Source: Rhyzopertha dominica (Eukaryota > Arthropoda > Insecta > Coleoptera > Bostrichidae). From it: a stretch of DNA of 64,000 nt. The position numbers were made by a program, and so were the translations under genes. The notes beneath the pieces are model-generated. The model was not told where the DNA came from and did no database searches. It saw only the letters and a list, made by a program, of their open reading frames with translations. Shown here one piece after another: positions 48,503 through 61,059 of this stretch. The number at the start of each line of letters is the position of its first letter. Within the stretch, counting starts at the first letter, position 1. The DNA lies in NCBI GenBank assembly GCA_025024175.1, contig QCXZ01000064.1, forward strand, positions 2,976,001 to 3,040,000, given 5' to 3'.

Positions 48503-49089
48503 TATAGTATCGTGTGTAGATGGTATTTACCTTCTTAGAAAAAGAACCTGCAAAGTTTATTCCATGTTGTTTGTTTTTGTCGTCCTCAAGAAGCGTAGTT
48601 AACCACGGCCATAAAGGGTTTTCTCTCCATTTACCTTATTTACTTCGTTTACGACCATCTGAAGCGGGAATACAAAAATGCTTAAGTCTCTTTTTGCGGC
48701 GAAATAAATGTTTCTGCATGGCTGATCTAAAGACTATTCACGGAAAATACAGTAAATCTGACGATGTAAAGATTTTACAACTGCCGTCAACTAGTTGCAT
48801 TTAGTAGACTTCATCCGCTAGAAACAAGTATAATCTGTTTATCTGTCACCCGAATAAAAAGCGTCCCAGTTAGGGAATGCATTACGATTTACGACGCGAG
48901 GTTAACTTTCATCACAAAATTGAATTACTGCAGGGCATTTACACGAAACGGTAGTTGCATTCTGACAACGAAAACAGGGAATACAAAAAGGGTGCGCGTT
49001 AAAATTAAATAAAACATCCTCAACAGCACTATAGCAGTCAGCTTAGGTTTAGAGGTTTAGAGTGTAAAAGCAGGAATTTGAAAATACTT
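48503..49089. other. Nothing recognised
   Basis: Intronic. The frame at 48520-48804 has no known motif. Confidence 0.4.
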
Positions 49090-49262
49090 TTGGTTGTAAG
49101 AGAAGATATGTATCTCACCACCCTCCCTCTCAAAAGAATAAGGACGTTATTTGTTAAAGCACAAAGGATCTCAGACGAAAGTTCTTAACAAAAGGAAATA
49201 TATCATCTTAAATCAGCGCTAGTTAGAGATGGTTATAGCAATAAGAATATTTTTAAGGGCTT
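49090..49262 (+). mobile_element. Penelope-like fragment, middle region
   Basis: CTCACCACCCTCCCTCTCAA through AAGGACG, GAGCACAAAGGAT-like and TCAGACGAAAGTTCTT to AGCAATAAGAATATTTT matches 61979-62129 of the Penelope-like element with few changes. In the better copy this encodes HHPPSQNNSLIRTLFVRAQ, the segment between RT and GIY-YIG. Both edges are abrupt. Confidence 0.8.
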
Positions 49263-51980
49263 GTATAAACTGTTTTTTTAGTAAGCAATTTGTGTTTTTC
49301 CAATCACGGAGATGCAGTTTTTTTTGCTCATGGGGAATAATAAGAAACGTCTAACAAGTTCTGAATTGCTTTTTTATATTATATAATTAAGAAGGTTTTT
49401 AAGTATCTTTATAAAGGTTTCACATCTAAATTAAATTTTTATACGACTTCGGTATTCAAACAGAAAAGCTAACGGTTCCAGTAGATTCCAATAGAAAAAG
49501 CAGCAACTACATTAGTTTTTTTCTGTCTTGAAGTTTTGATCAATAACTACACAAGTGAACTGATGTACTGGTAGTCTTTGTGAAGCAGTATCTTTCTCAC
49601 TTGTTGTACAAAGTACCGTTAAACTGAGATAAGAATTGAACAAATATATTCCTACACGTTCTACTTGCCAACTCGTAAAAGTTACCTAATTTAAAACACA
49701 TGCATACCTATACGTACCGCTATGTATCGAATACAAATAATGCATGTTTAGGCTTTTCAGACAGTTTAGATACAGCGACTTAACTGCGGGGTTGCACTTG
49801 TGTGAACTGGAACGAATATAACAGGATTCCGTGTTTCTATTGGTGCTTAATACGGTACAGCTTTAGTTCATGTTTGTTCAAATTAAATTGATTTCCGTTG
49901 TGGTACAAAAGGATGCGCGCATTGAGCTAATGCAAGCAAATATATTGCAATAACGTGTCTAATGGTTTTATTGTCACGTAAGTTACTATACACAGAGCAA
50001 AAGTAATTAATGAAGTATTTATTCCATGAATAATCTTCGTTGATTTTCTGCAAGGCGACTTAAACCATCTTCTGTGAAATAAAGACCCAAATTATTTATA
50101 TCTATACAATTGTAGTAATTTTTACTCCCCAGGGAAAGAGACACGATGGATAACTAACATTATTAAAACAACAAATGCCTCAGAATTATGCGTCAAGCCA
50201 ACCTTCTTAGATCGCCAGTGGATTGCTCTCAAAAATTAACCGACTACTTAATATTTTCACCAAATTAAGCTTCATTTAAATAAACTGAAATATATTTAAT
50301 TGCATCTTTAACAACACACCGGGTTTTAATTCGTGCTGATAATGCTTTTACTGGATTCCTAAAACTTATACTAAATAAATTGCCTTTAATAAATGTGAGT
50401 TCGGATGGATTTTTAGTTTTTATTTTTAAAATATAGTGTGAATTTAGAAATTTGGTACAAAAGTTAGAGTTATCACCGAATATATGACAGATTCTGATGT
50501 GATTCCATATAACAGTAGTTAGTTGAACAATCTTTAAAGAAAGAAGTAGAAGAGCTGAACTAAGCAGAAATTGTGTTATGACTCATCCTGACCAAGATAG
50601 TCCTTTAAAGCTATATCCGCCCTAAGACAACGATTCGTAACAACAAGAATGTTGGAGTTACAGCTTCCAAACGCACATGTCATCGATTAAGCTTGGAAAC
50701 CATTTGACAACGACTTATTAGGTCATTTGCAAGGGTCAAGTAAGATGCAAACCACGTTAAATGTCCCTATTATATCCGTTCTCACTAATTAGGCATACAA
50801 AATAAAAAGTATGGTAAACATAAAGATCAATAGTACATGTAATAACGTTATATAACTACCACTAAACTGCACAATGGCCAATTGTACAATTTAAATATAA
50901 ATCATGCAAATGTTTGGGTTCTCGATAAAATTAATTTTAATTTCATAACGTTGATTAAAATATGTTCCTATTTGAGCAGACTGTTCTGATAGAAATTTAT
51001 TACCATTATTATTACTTTTGTCGAAGTACTTTAATAAAATTGCTCAAATCTTTCATGAAAACACGTAGGATACCTTAGTAAATACATACGCAAATGTTTG
51101 AGTAGTTCATTTAAATTAAATGAATGTCACATTTAAAAAAAGGCGTTACCACAATATTGTTAGAATCGAAAGCAACGTTTCCTCTAATTTCGAGCTAAGT
51201 GTCACATCCTTCTCCAAATTGTTGGCTAAAACGAGGGCGGTCGTTTTTTCCTTTGGTCCATAAGACTTAAAATATCTTTATATCCAACAGTTGTACATTA
51301 CATAAAAAGGTAGGCTTTACCACTACTTAAACTAGCATCTATCGTGCTCTTTCTTTTGTGTACTAAATTAATGAGAATGGAATATGTTGCCCTGGGGACT
51401 TGCAAACAGAAAATGTGATTAACTGTATTTAACAAATCGTGCAAAGAGAACGTGTTCATCATTAGCACGTAATGGAAAAAATCAATCTCTTAATAGCATT
51501 AAGGGTTTAACAAAATCAAACACAGAGCTTGAAAAAATAACACTGCTCACCAACACTGAATTTGCTTGTTTGATAACACAAACTTTGTTTTCCCCTCCTC
51601 GCTTTATTGAATTCTGCCATCAATTAAAACCGTAGGTTAGCTCGCAATTTCCAGATATTTTCAGCGTTGTTGTTTTATTTAACTTTCCCATTTTGGTAGA
51701 ACGTTGCCTGTGCAAATAACCCGCCTCGTTACAAATGATGTCGCCAAAGTACGTTCAAACAGAGGGCCATCCAACATAAAACCACAATTGTTAAATAAGC
51801 GTTTGTTTGGAAGGCCTTTGATGTGTAAACATAAAAATAAATAGCTCAATTATAAAATCCTGCAGTGATTATGAATAATAGACTGTTGAGTCAAAGCTAT
51901 AATGGGTTACAATTGTTTTAAAAACTATTATCTTGCTCCTTTCTTATCTCAATAACAAAAGTCAAAAGATAAAAGTTTCT
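49263..51980. other. Intronic, one short shared repeat
   Basis: The segment 50688-50740 matches 24330-24398 (TTGGAAACCATTTGACAACG...CATTTGCAAGGGTCAA). Otherwise no feature recognised. Confidence 0.35.
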
Positions 51981-52084
51981 GTTTACCTAATTTAGAATGT
52001 ATTCCTCCGAAATTCCTCAAGGCTCTGTATTCCGCACATTGTTGTTTTCAGTAGTAATGAAGAAGTAACGCATAACGTTCACGA
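51981..52084 (+). mobile_element. Possible LINE reverse-transcriptase scrap
   Basis: Translation at about 52003 reads SSEIPQGSVFRTLLFSV, resembling the G(V/I)PQGS..GPLLF motif with damage at GP. Too short to classify; the following frame 52114-52308 is unidentified. Confidence 0.4.
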
Positions 52085-52784
52085 GCACTTACTATCCAAG
52101 GAATTTACCTACTATGTCGTTTGGGATAAAAACAATCAAAACAGACATAGAGTCGATTCATGCGACCTTGTTCGAGGGAGTTAAATCTGCTGGTACCCTA
52201 CAGTCCTTCCAAATACATCAAGCACTTGCTGAATATCTTGAATTAAGCAAAACAATTGCAAAAATAACAAGAACGTCGACTATTAGCAATAGACATTGCA
52301 GATTTTAATGAAACTGACAGAATCTACAGATGCTGGAACTGACCGATGATAAATTTTGTCTATCGATACCATAATCTCGTTTTTGCTGTAATCCGTTGAC
52401 GTTCAACGTGGGTCATCAGGAAGTTTGTCAATTGTTTAACATAGAACATGGGTAGTGTGGTTGTCCCAAATCAACGGACAATATAAAACCATGGCAGGCC
52501 TGACATCAAATTTATTGTGGACGTTTTATCATGCTTGTTCGTCGGTTAAAATTAATAACAAGCGGATCTGTCAATTCTACACTGTAAGCCCTACATATCA
52601 TCACTAATGTAATCAATATTTTTGGTTTGGATATTTATTTACGCATAAACTAACTGAAGTACCCGCGTACCCGCACTCTAATATAGCTGCGATGTCTCAG
52701 TGACGGACTTTTATAATTTGACTTGTTTTTCACGGTCGCCAGTTCAGCGACAGCTTAATATCAAATTGCGTATTAATAGGTAGC
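52085..52784. other. Nothing recognised
   Basis: Intronic sequence with an unidentified 64-codon plus-strand frame at 52114-52308. Confidence 0.4.
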
Positions 52785-53999
52785 ATCTAATCCACAAAAC
52801 AGCTGTGACAGCTTATAAATTCGAAAAAATGGATCGTAAGGCGTATTTTTAATATTCAAAATGTGAATATTTAAAAGGACCGCCAAAACGCGAATATATT
52901 GGCCGTGACGTCAGGTGTTTTGTAAATGGCCCCTTGTTTACATCTGGGGTCAGCGGGTCACGCGTCTGCCTGAGCCCATCAATTTATCAGTTTGTTGTTA
53001 GCGTTTATTTTGTGACAAGCGAATTAAAATACGCCAAGAAAAAATGAAATACTTATGAGTTATGACTTCTGAAGCCACGTTCATTGTTATGGAATTTGTG
53101 TACAGCGACGAGCGGTTCAACGCGGCGGACATAAGGAACGTAAGAGCAACAGTATAAGTGAACTTTTTTTATCAAATTAACGTAGCATTGATAATTTGAT
53201 CACAGTGGGTTGTTGGAAACATACTATTTGTAAACATAAAAATGTAAAAATCAAAAATGTACCCTAAACTTACTAAACGTACTATAAATATATATTGCCG
53301 TTTATTTCGGGGCTCATGCGGCTCGTTTCCGGTCTGGCTAACAGTCGAATATATGGGGAACAACGTCCTTTTTTATTATAACATTTCCCCCTATCAACTT
53401 AAAACGCATATAATTTTTCATATACTCTTCAAGCTATAACAAAGTGGAAACTGAATGGTAAACACTTATAAAAGAATAATAAAACTTACAGTAAGAATTA
53501 AGATGATCTTCATAACAGAAAAACAAACTTTACGATTTCGGCATATCACGTCTAGGGGCCTGAAACAACTTTTTCATACGTTGATAATCTCAAGGAACGG
53601 TAACAGAAATTTTGTTAGCTGTACTGACTGAAGTACTTTTATAACTATGTACAAAACAACACTTGTTTTGTTTTCCATACATAATAGATGCTTGTAAAAC
53701 TACACAAATCACTCGTACACCGTCCTTTCAATAAACACTACACAAAAGCTTTTCCAATATAAGAATGATACTACACCATTAAATAGTACGCTCCACGGTA
53801 ATGTTTATATGACACTTGACGTCACGAGTTGAATAACCTTGAATAGAAGCGTTTTGGCGGTGACTCCTAAGATTTGAATTTCAGACCTGAAATTCTCTAC
53901 CCACAAATATTATTCTTGTTTTTTTAAATGGCGCACGATATATATGCACTTCAAGATTCATTTAACGTAATTTTCAAAAAAAGTGATAATACCCAATTA
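52785..53999 (+). mobile_element. 1.2-kb dispersed element, copy B
   Basis: Partner of 10887-12103, same strand, more than 90% alike by eye with small indels. The inverted terminal motifs (CCGCCAAAACGCG with TGACGTCAGGTGTT, and the inverse set near 53800-53870) are kept. The short frame at 53062 (MTSEATFIVMEFVYSDERFN) is preserved, but the splice-donor-like GTAAGT of copy A is changed to ATAAGT, and a TAA closes the frame. Confidence 0.78.
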
Positions 54000-54390
54000 T
54001 GACAAGACCCACGTACACATCTAGCCGTGGGCAATTTTAAACTATGACATATTTTGTGTTGTACTGTATATAATATGTCAATTTCCCTATTTGCAACTCA
54101 ACTCAGTACTACAATATTGTTATTATGTACATGTTTTCCCGTTAATAAGTAGATAAATGAATAATAATCTACAGGTAAACTAATTGTAATAAGCCAGGAC
54201 AAAGAAAGGGGGGCACAAACATAACTTAACCTGATCGACCTACCCACGAACCCTGTAAAAGCGAAAAATCAATTATAAACTCGCCTAAGACGATAATGAA
54301 TTGCAGTCTGACCGTCATTTCACTAACAAGTAAGACGCCTCGGCATTCAGCAGCCCTTTAAGATTAAGCGGATTCAGTAAATCAACTTAC
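54000..54390. other. Intron before the LDLa exon's donor, nothing else
   Basis: AT-rich sequence adjoining the GTAAGT donor of the LDLa exon at 54390-54385. Confidence 0.45.
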
Positions 54391-54515
54391 CGGACATTCA
54401 TCTTCATCCCATCGGAATCGACAGTTGAATCTATTGTTGCATTTCAGTTCGAAAGCAATGCACGTTGCATCTTGACAGTCGTATTCACCAGGGCGGCAGC
54501 CTTCCACGAAGGTAG
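54391..54515 (-). CDS. neto: Neto, LDL-receptor class A exon
   Basis: Minus-strand exon after a CTATCTACAG acceptor, opening with CT that completes a Pro codon, then TFVEGCRPGEYDC, QDATCIAFELKC and NNRFNCRFRWDEDECP, ending in phase 0 before GTAAGT. Six cysteines are spaced as in an LDLa module. The usual calcium-binding acidic loop (DC.D.SDE) is altered to NCRFRWDEDE, so acids are kept but the DxSDE order is not. LDLa sits between the second CUB and the membrane in Neto; here the next exon is the membrane segment, in matching phase. Confidence 0.93.
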
Positions 54516-54678
54516 CTGTAGATAGACGAAATATAGTTATTCAGCAGTAGATATCTGTTTCTGGATTTAGTGATGTTGCATACATATACTGACAGGGAGC
54601 TAAAGCAAAATAAATTCTTCTTTTCCATTTTCATAACTTTATAGGGTTTAAAATTGTGTGCCCTTTTCGTATCTTCCC
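54516..54678. other. Short intronic spacer
   Basis: Sequence between the LDLa exon and the 3' tail of a LINE; nothing recognised. Confidence 0.5.
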
Positions 54679-56575
54679 AAATAATAATAATAATAAAGTT
54701 TATTTCCAGCAGACAAGGCCGGTCCATAGTGGAAGCATACACAATGATACAACACTAAATTTAAAACAATACGGGAATAATTAACATAGATAAGATATCA
54801 AGTTTAAAATATACAAGTGGAACACATAATAGAATTCATTATAGAGACGGGTTTAGCTACAACCACTAAAATAAAGTCACATTACAAAAATTCTGCATCA
54901 AATTTCATTATTTTTTCTTTTTTAACTTTGGCATGACAAAAGTTTACATTAAATATATCAAATTTACAATCAGCAATAGAATTATTATATAAACGAAAAC
55001 AAGACAGCAAAGCGGAATTAAAGTGGTGGTGTGTATGGGGTACAGAATAATAAAATGTTAAAGAGCACCTACTGTTTAGTCGAAGCACCGAAAACCTAAC
55101 CTGCCTCAGTAGAGTAGCATCATCAATACATCTCTCAATTAGTTTTTACAAAATTATTAGACTGGATACAGCTCTGTGAGCATTGAGCGAGTTCTCACCA
55201 ACAGCGTTAAGAAGGATTTTTTGACTACAATGCCTTACAGGATATGAATTGAATTTCTTCAGGTATATATAATTAGCGAACTTTCTGGGGACATTTCCAA
55301 GCAGGTCAATGTAAATCTGGTGGTTAGGTTTCCAAACAATTGCACAATATTCAAGTCTAGATCTTATTAGTGAGTGAAAGAGAAGCTTTGTACATTCGAC
55401 GTTTGTGAAATCGTTGGTATTGCGAAATAGAAATCTCAGTAGTCGCATAGCGAAATCACAGATATGCACTATATGAGGAACAAAGGTCAGACCAGTATCC
55501 AATATCACCCCCAAGTCAGAGACTTGATGACAATCTTCTAAGGGAGTGCCTTTAATGTTGTAAAATTATCGAATGTGATCCATACCCCTGTAGAAGGTTA
55601 TTTTCTCGTATTTACTTACATTAAGCTGCAAACCGTTAAGACCACACCAGCCTACCAAAGANTCCAATTCCCCTGCAGTGCCAAACAATCATCAGTACNC
55701 CGCACAACAGTACAGATCTTGAGCCCGTAGGCATTGCAAGATAGTTGGGAAATTACGTCATTGTAAAAAAAATTATAAACAATAAGGGACCCAAATTTGA
55801 GCCCTGAATTACACCACTGCTCGCTCGGTAAGAGTAGGATCTGACCCCGCGATACTCAACATACTGCACTCTTTCCTTCATCGCGGAGTAAATCAAGGCA
55901 ATGAGACTCTCACACAATCCAAAGTTACGTAGCTTTTTGAGGAAGATACAATGATGCACCCGATCAAAGGCTTTGGTCTGTATAAATAGCATCTACGTGA
56001 AAGCGGCTGTTGATAGCCGAGGAGACAAAGTGGGTAAACTATAGCAGATTTGTCACTGTAGACCGGCCTTTAATAAACCCATGCTGATGCCGTGCAATAT
56101 CACATTTAACGTGCGAGGAGATGGCTTCTGATAATATGCATTCAAATAGTCTAGCAAAATTCGACATGATAGCGGTGGGTCGATAATTTTTTATATCAGT
56201 TTTTTCAGACTTATGTACCGGGACAATCCGGGAAGCCTTCCATGCAATAGGGTACCAAGATGATGCCAATGTTAAATTAAAGATGTGTCATAGTGGTGTA
56301 GATAAAAAGTTAATACAATCTACCACAAGAAAACCTGGAATGTTATTAGGGGCGCAGATACTATTTGCTTTAAGCTTTTTGAGAGAATCTGTTAGTTTTT
56401 TAAATTGTAAAATAAGTTCCAAAATTATAGATGGTTTCCTAAAAAATGTCCCTATCAATAAACATAACCAACCGAATTTTCTTTTGTTTCGGGGTGTTAG
56501 AGTGTGTGTGCCGTAGTGCCAGTCGTGGATCAAGAGGAGATAAATATCACCCGAAAAACCAGGCATTGCATCCTA
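54679..56575 (-). mobile_element. LINE fragment (Jockey-type reverse transcriptase, (ATT)n tail)
   Basis: Minus-strand blocks in order: CAPNNIPGF, SWYPIAWKASRIVPVHK then NYRPTAIMSNFARLFE and HQHGFIKGRSTVTNLL; TKAFDRVHHCIFLKKL; SGVIQGSNLGPLLFI (VPQG changed to VIQG); a damaged catalytic site reading TDDCLALQ; and LGVILDTGL-type MGVILDTGLTFVPHIVHI and RSRLEYCAIVWKPNH. This covers most of the RT and its C-terminal part. AATAATAATAATAATAA at 54679-54697 is the reversed tail. Frameshifts and stops throughout; 5' end truncated. Confidence 0.88.
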
Positions 56576-57155
56576 TACCGTTTTTTTTCTAAGCCTGAGT
56601 CATCGTGGCCTTATTGCCGTTTGTAGACATCAAAATATTGTTTTTAAACGTTTTTTTTTCATATCAGATTAGCAGAGTTTTTCACAGTTTGCCTCATAGG
56701 TTTAGATTCTTATATTTCAATAACAGAGAATCTAATGAATCTGGTAATTCTTTTTGCAGATGTTCCAAATAATTTCCGCTTGTGCAGTTAAAAAAATATT
56801 TATTAAAAACTAAAAGCAATTTTAATTGCGGTCACTCTGTATCTACCAAATGATCCACTTTTGGACTAAAAGGGTTAGATCGTCATATTTTAGACTTAGG
56901 CATTTGTGGTAGCATTTTTTCAGCATCTTTTTGGAGTCACCCTGTATAAGTTTAAGGACTTCTTTAGCAACATCTGTATCCTTTATTTATGGGCGTGTTG
57001 TTTCATGTAATAGATATCAATTGCTATGTATGTAATAACTTTTGACTTGCTCCACCCTTTTGACACTTTTGCAGATTTTACATTTAACAGCTAAGGTCTG
57101 TAGCATTATCATCACCAGCCCTCTATTTTTCATCAAAACACTTGTAGGTACCTAC
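56576..57155. other. Intronic, nothing firm
   Basis: GGAGTCACCCTGTATAAG at 56932 resembles a mariner-type terminus but no partner was paired with it. Confidence 0.35.
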
Positions 57156-57402
57156 GTGATGTTTTGTCGTTGTCCCTGAAGGCCGTGAACACCGCTTCAA
57201 AATGAGACTTCGGGTGTGACTCCGGATCAGCGTAAAACCTGACGTACATCGTGTTACCTGTGGACAGGGCATTGTCTGCTATCGAACCACAGAAGTTTTT
57301 GACACGGGAATTCAGGTTAGTGTTGTTGGAGAAGACATCGAGGAAGTTCTTCTCGCAGTCGTTGGGTTTGTCCAGGCCAAACTTTTGGAACTGCAGTTGA
57401 AT
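57156..57402 (-). CDS. neto: Neto, exon encoding the C-terminal half of a CUB domain
   Basis: Minus-strand exon after a CTTGTTTACAG acceptor. It reads IQLQFQKFGLDKPNDCEKNF then LDVFSNNTNLNSRVKNFCGS, TGNTMYVRFYADPE and HFEAVFTAFRDN, ending in one base before donor GTAGGT. The order L.F..F.L...C...FL.VF....R...FCG...MYVRF..D......F.A.FTAF is the second half of a CUB domain including its second cysteine pair. Followed by LDLa, so this is the second CUB of Neto. CUB domains bind partners outside the cell. The first half of the domain must be in an upstream exon not seen here. Confidence 0.92.
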
Positions 57403-60400
57403 CTGTAAACAAGAGAAAAGAACCGCTGCAAATTGAATCAATACTTCCACATCCAATTGTCAAAATGACATTTACGTTTTTATTTTTTATATTATACGAT
57501 TAGTAATCAGCTTTTGAGCATTTTTTCTCTCTTCCTCATCTTTTCTAAGACAAACAGTTCTCGTGATATTAGCAAAAATATATCAATTTTAAAATCGTTT
57601 TTTCCAAATAACTAAAAAATTATTAACTTATTAAAAAAAATTACAAGAGTGCTTTCTGCCACCCTAAGGTGAAGGATAAATTGCGTGGTTTCCGTTTTAC
57701 AACAACGCGTTTAAGACGTAAATAACCTAACTCCAGATGTTTCTTGCTTTGTCTCTCTTGCTCTCAGTCTTAATAAGTATAATTGTCGCTATTGGAACGA
57801 TAATAATCTGCACTTATCAAGAGCACAGCATACACAACACCCAGAAAAATTGAACGCTATATTGGTACCTGTTGCGCTCTTCTTTTGTAACAAATCAAAG
57901 GCTGTTAATGTAAACAGTTTAACGGCGTCTCAATGAATTATTATTGCATCCGCAAGCACTTTACTTGAACCAGCCTTTGCCGGAGCGACTTCCCGGACGA
58001 ATTTGTCAATATCAATCATTGCACACCCCCACAAATTTGTCAATATTCCCTGCCTCCATTTATTACACCAAACTTCCGAGATTTGTATCACTTACGCGAA
58101 CAGAAAAAAGCCGGATCAATCACACGATTGTCAAGTCGTGAGTTCTTCCGACAGGTTATGCACATAAAGCATGTAGGGAATTTTCACTGGAATTTTAGCC
58201 CAAAAGCTATTTGAAGAATGTTATCCGGATGTATATGAGTACTGATGCATTTTTAAATGTCCGAGGGCACATGAAAAGTATCCCGACGGGGCCGTAATAA
58301 AGCTGTGTAACATAAAATACCTTGCAGGCAGTATTTAGTTGTAACAATTTCTGTAGGTATTCAAACGCATATGTACAGTGAACAAGCGTCAGTGAGAATA
58401 GTTGGAATATGATTCCTTTTTCTTCAATTCAATGTGTCCTGGGGTAATAGTTTGACACGAACTCTCCATTAAAGTACTGTTAAGCTGAAAATAATGTAGA
58501 TACCTAGAGGGATTTATCGATTATTTAAGGATGTCAACCTATTAACCGCGCGGACAATCCGCCCCGNGCCCCACTTGTAGGGGGCCCAATTTTCAGCTTA
58601 AGGAATTTAATAATGTAGTAATCAAATAAACTCAAAGCGTTAGTCCTAAAAAAATCTACCATTAAATGGTAATAGGCATTTATAAGAAAAATCTACAAAT
58701 GACCCTATTACTTAAGTAGACACCTTGACCAACACTATTTATGTCAACCAATTCATTAGTTTTGCAGGTTATTGTGGGTGAAATTTAAAAAAATACAGGT
58801 TAACCCTGGAGAGGTTGCGACCTCGTTTGTATGTACTGGCAAAATGTAACACAAATAGTTTATGCGCCGGTGGTTGGTTCCTATTCTCCGTATCAAGCTA
58901 ATATCAAAATTCCGTCATTTAAATCTGAACCGTCTGCGTCTGCCTTACTTGAAGGCGCTGTATGGTTACCGGTTTTAATATTACGTAGCTAATATCGGCT
59001 TCAGTAAAGATAATTGTAATGGGTAACGCTCGTACTACTTTGTGTTTTTAATGAATTGAATTGAAGTGAGTTGAACGATCGTACCTGTATTAAATCTATT
59101 CTATATCATATTCTATTATATGATCTAATGAAAAAAATAAGTACCTAATGCATAAATTATATTAGCTGATATTAGATTATTAAACTAGTCATAGTGTTGA
59201 GACAAAAAACTCCTAAAACTTAATGGCACCGTATATCTGTTGAGTACCAAAATTACTTCCTTCTGTTACTAATGCAGTTGAGTAGTCAAATAACAAAAGC
59301 ATAACCATCAGAACATAATAAGTATACTATATGTGGGAGCCGATTCAGCATTTATGTTCCGACAATGGAACATAGCAAGAAGAATGACTTTTTTCTTTTC
59401 CAAGTAAAATGTTTGATACATGCACTTTCAACAATCTTTTAAATTAAACACCAAGCACCAGGGACGCGAGACGTCTTAGAAACAACACTACAATAAAATC
59501 TAAACTGATCAAAACCACCCACACCCAAATCTGTGTGGTGTTTTTATAGTCGGTTTAAATTATATCAGGTTGGCATATTATTTCTATGATGTCTCGCTTT
59601 CTAGGTGATTTTTTTATTTACTTTAAAAACTTGTTTAAACTGTATGTTTCAAAAATTTTTTGGAGTTCTTTGACAAATATTGCTGAAGTGATCGAAATAT
59701 TATACTTTTCCCATTCTCCTAAGGTTATATTGCCAAAAAAACATGATGATCATTTCCAATACGGCACTGGAAGGTTTGTAGATTATCCTAATTATGCAAA
59801 TTTATGGTAGCGACATGTGTCTGCAGTAAACTCATTGTGATAGCGATTGTTTCCTGTACAAATTTACGATTGATTTCTACACAAAAGGAACCTCCATATA
59901 ACCTTATTCCAATGGGAAACTATACTTGTGAATACTAGACTAGTACTACAAATTACAATTCTGAAGGAAGAGAAAAATTAATCTCTTGTATATACCAATT
60001 TACCAATCAAGTGATATTTAATTTCTTAATCTTAACTGTAATCTAAAATTGCCTTTGAAAAACGAGTCGTCTCTGTAAGTATAAGTATTTATATCCTATG
60101 GGTTACCATTCTTGACCGATTTCGATGATTTTTAATCGTTTCGTAGCTATCAGAATAGAACCTTGATAATTTTCACAATGATTGATCTAACAATTTCATT
60201 TCTATACACAGTTTTTTGAACAAACGCCCTTTTAGCTGTTTTCTTTGCATTATTTTTTTGCAAGTAACGATATTGAATACTGCAAACGATGACATTTAAA
60301 GTCAGTGAGTTTTGAAGCTTACAGGAAGTAAGAAATAGCCTAATAGCTCACATTATTGAAAAATTCGTTGAAACCTTTTCCCATAATGTTCAATAATCCT

Positions 60401-60513
60401 GTGNACTCGCGACAAGTAGCAGCGGATTTCCGGGTAAACGCTCCCTTGTGAGAGGACTTCCTTAAACCCCAGATGGATACACGAGGATCGTTCTCAATTG
60501 AGATACCATGAGC
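57403..60513. other. Upstream neto intron, nothing firm
   Basis: AT-rich. The upstream exons of neto were sought on the minus strand and not found. The segment 57945-58150 is GC-richer and non-coding. A GC-rich patch CCGCCCCGNGCCCCACTTG at 58560 may be a hAT-type scrap. Open frames have no motif. Confidence 0.4.
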
Positions 60514-60760
60514 CAGAGCCGAAACTAGGATTCTAGCGCCCGTGGCGAATTTTCAAAATGCACTCTCAAAAAATAATGTTTTTCATGATAGATATTTATT
60601 GCATATATTTTCAATGACAATGATAGGAAAACGATGCAAAAAAACAATTTATACAAATTGTAGGCAAGGAAATCATTATTTATAATAAAAAATTTCGTGC
60701 CCCTAGATTGTTTGCGCCCGTGGCAAATGCCTCCTTCGCGTCGCCCTCATGCCGGCTCTG
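60514..60760. mobile_element. Small hAT-like MITE
   Basis: Inverted ends CAGAGCCG...CGGCTCTG with inner GCGCCCGTGGC copies near both ends (60537 and 60714, same orientation). 247 bp, non-coding. The flanks (CCATGAGC, CGGACCTT) do not match, so the target duplication is lost or the end is misplaced. Confidence 0.55.
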
Positions 60761-61059
60761 CGGACCTTGATAATAGATACCATCTGATTTTTATTGATTT
60801 TCAAAATGAAGAAATTATTTATATTGTACACAGGGTACGGGTAGGGGGCCAGTATTATATGCCGTCTCGGGCCTCCGAGGATGTTAGTCCGTCTTTATGG
60901 GTCAAAATTGATCAAAACTGAAATACAGGTGGAAAATTTGCTGGTTGTCTTGATTTTTGACAATGACATGCTCTTCTGCCGAAGTATAAAACTCGGATTT
61001 AACATTCCATTTTCATCATAAACAACATACGCCACGGACCATTCCAAAAGTGGAGATAA
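60761..61059. other. Nothing recognised
   Basis: Intronic spacer before the Penelope-like element. Confidence 0.45.
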
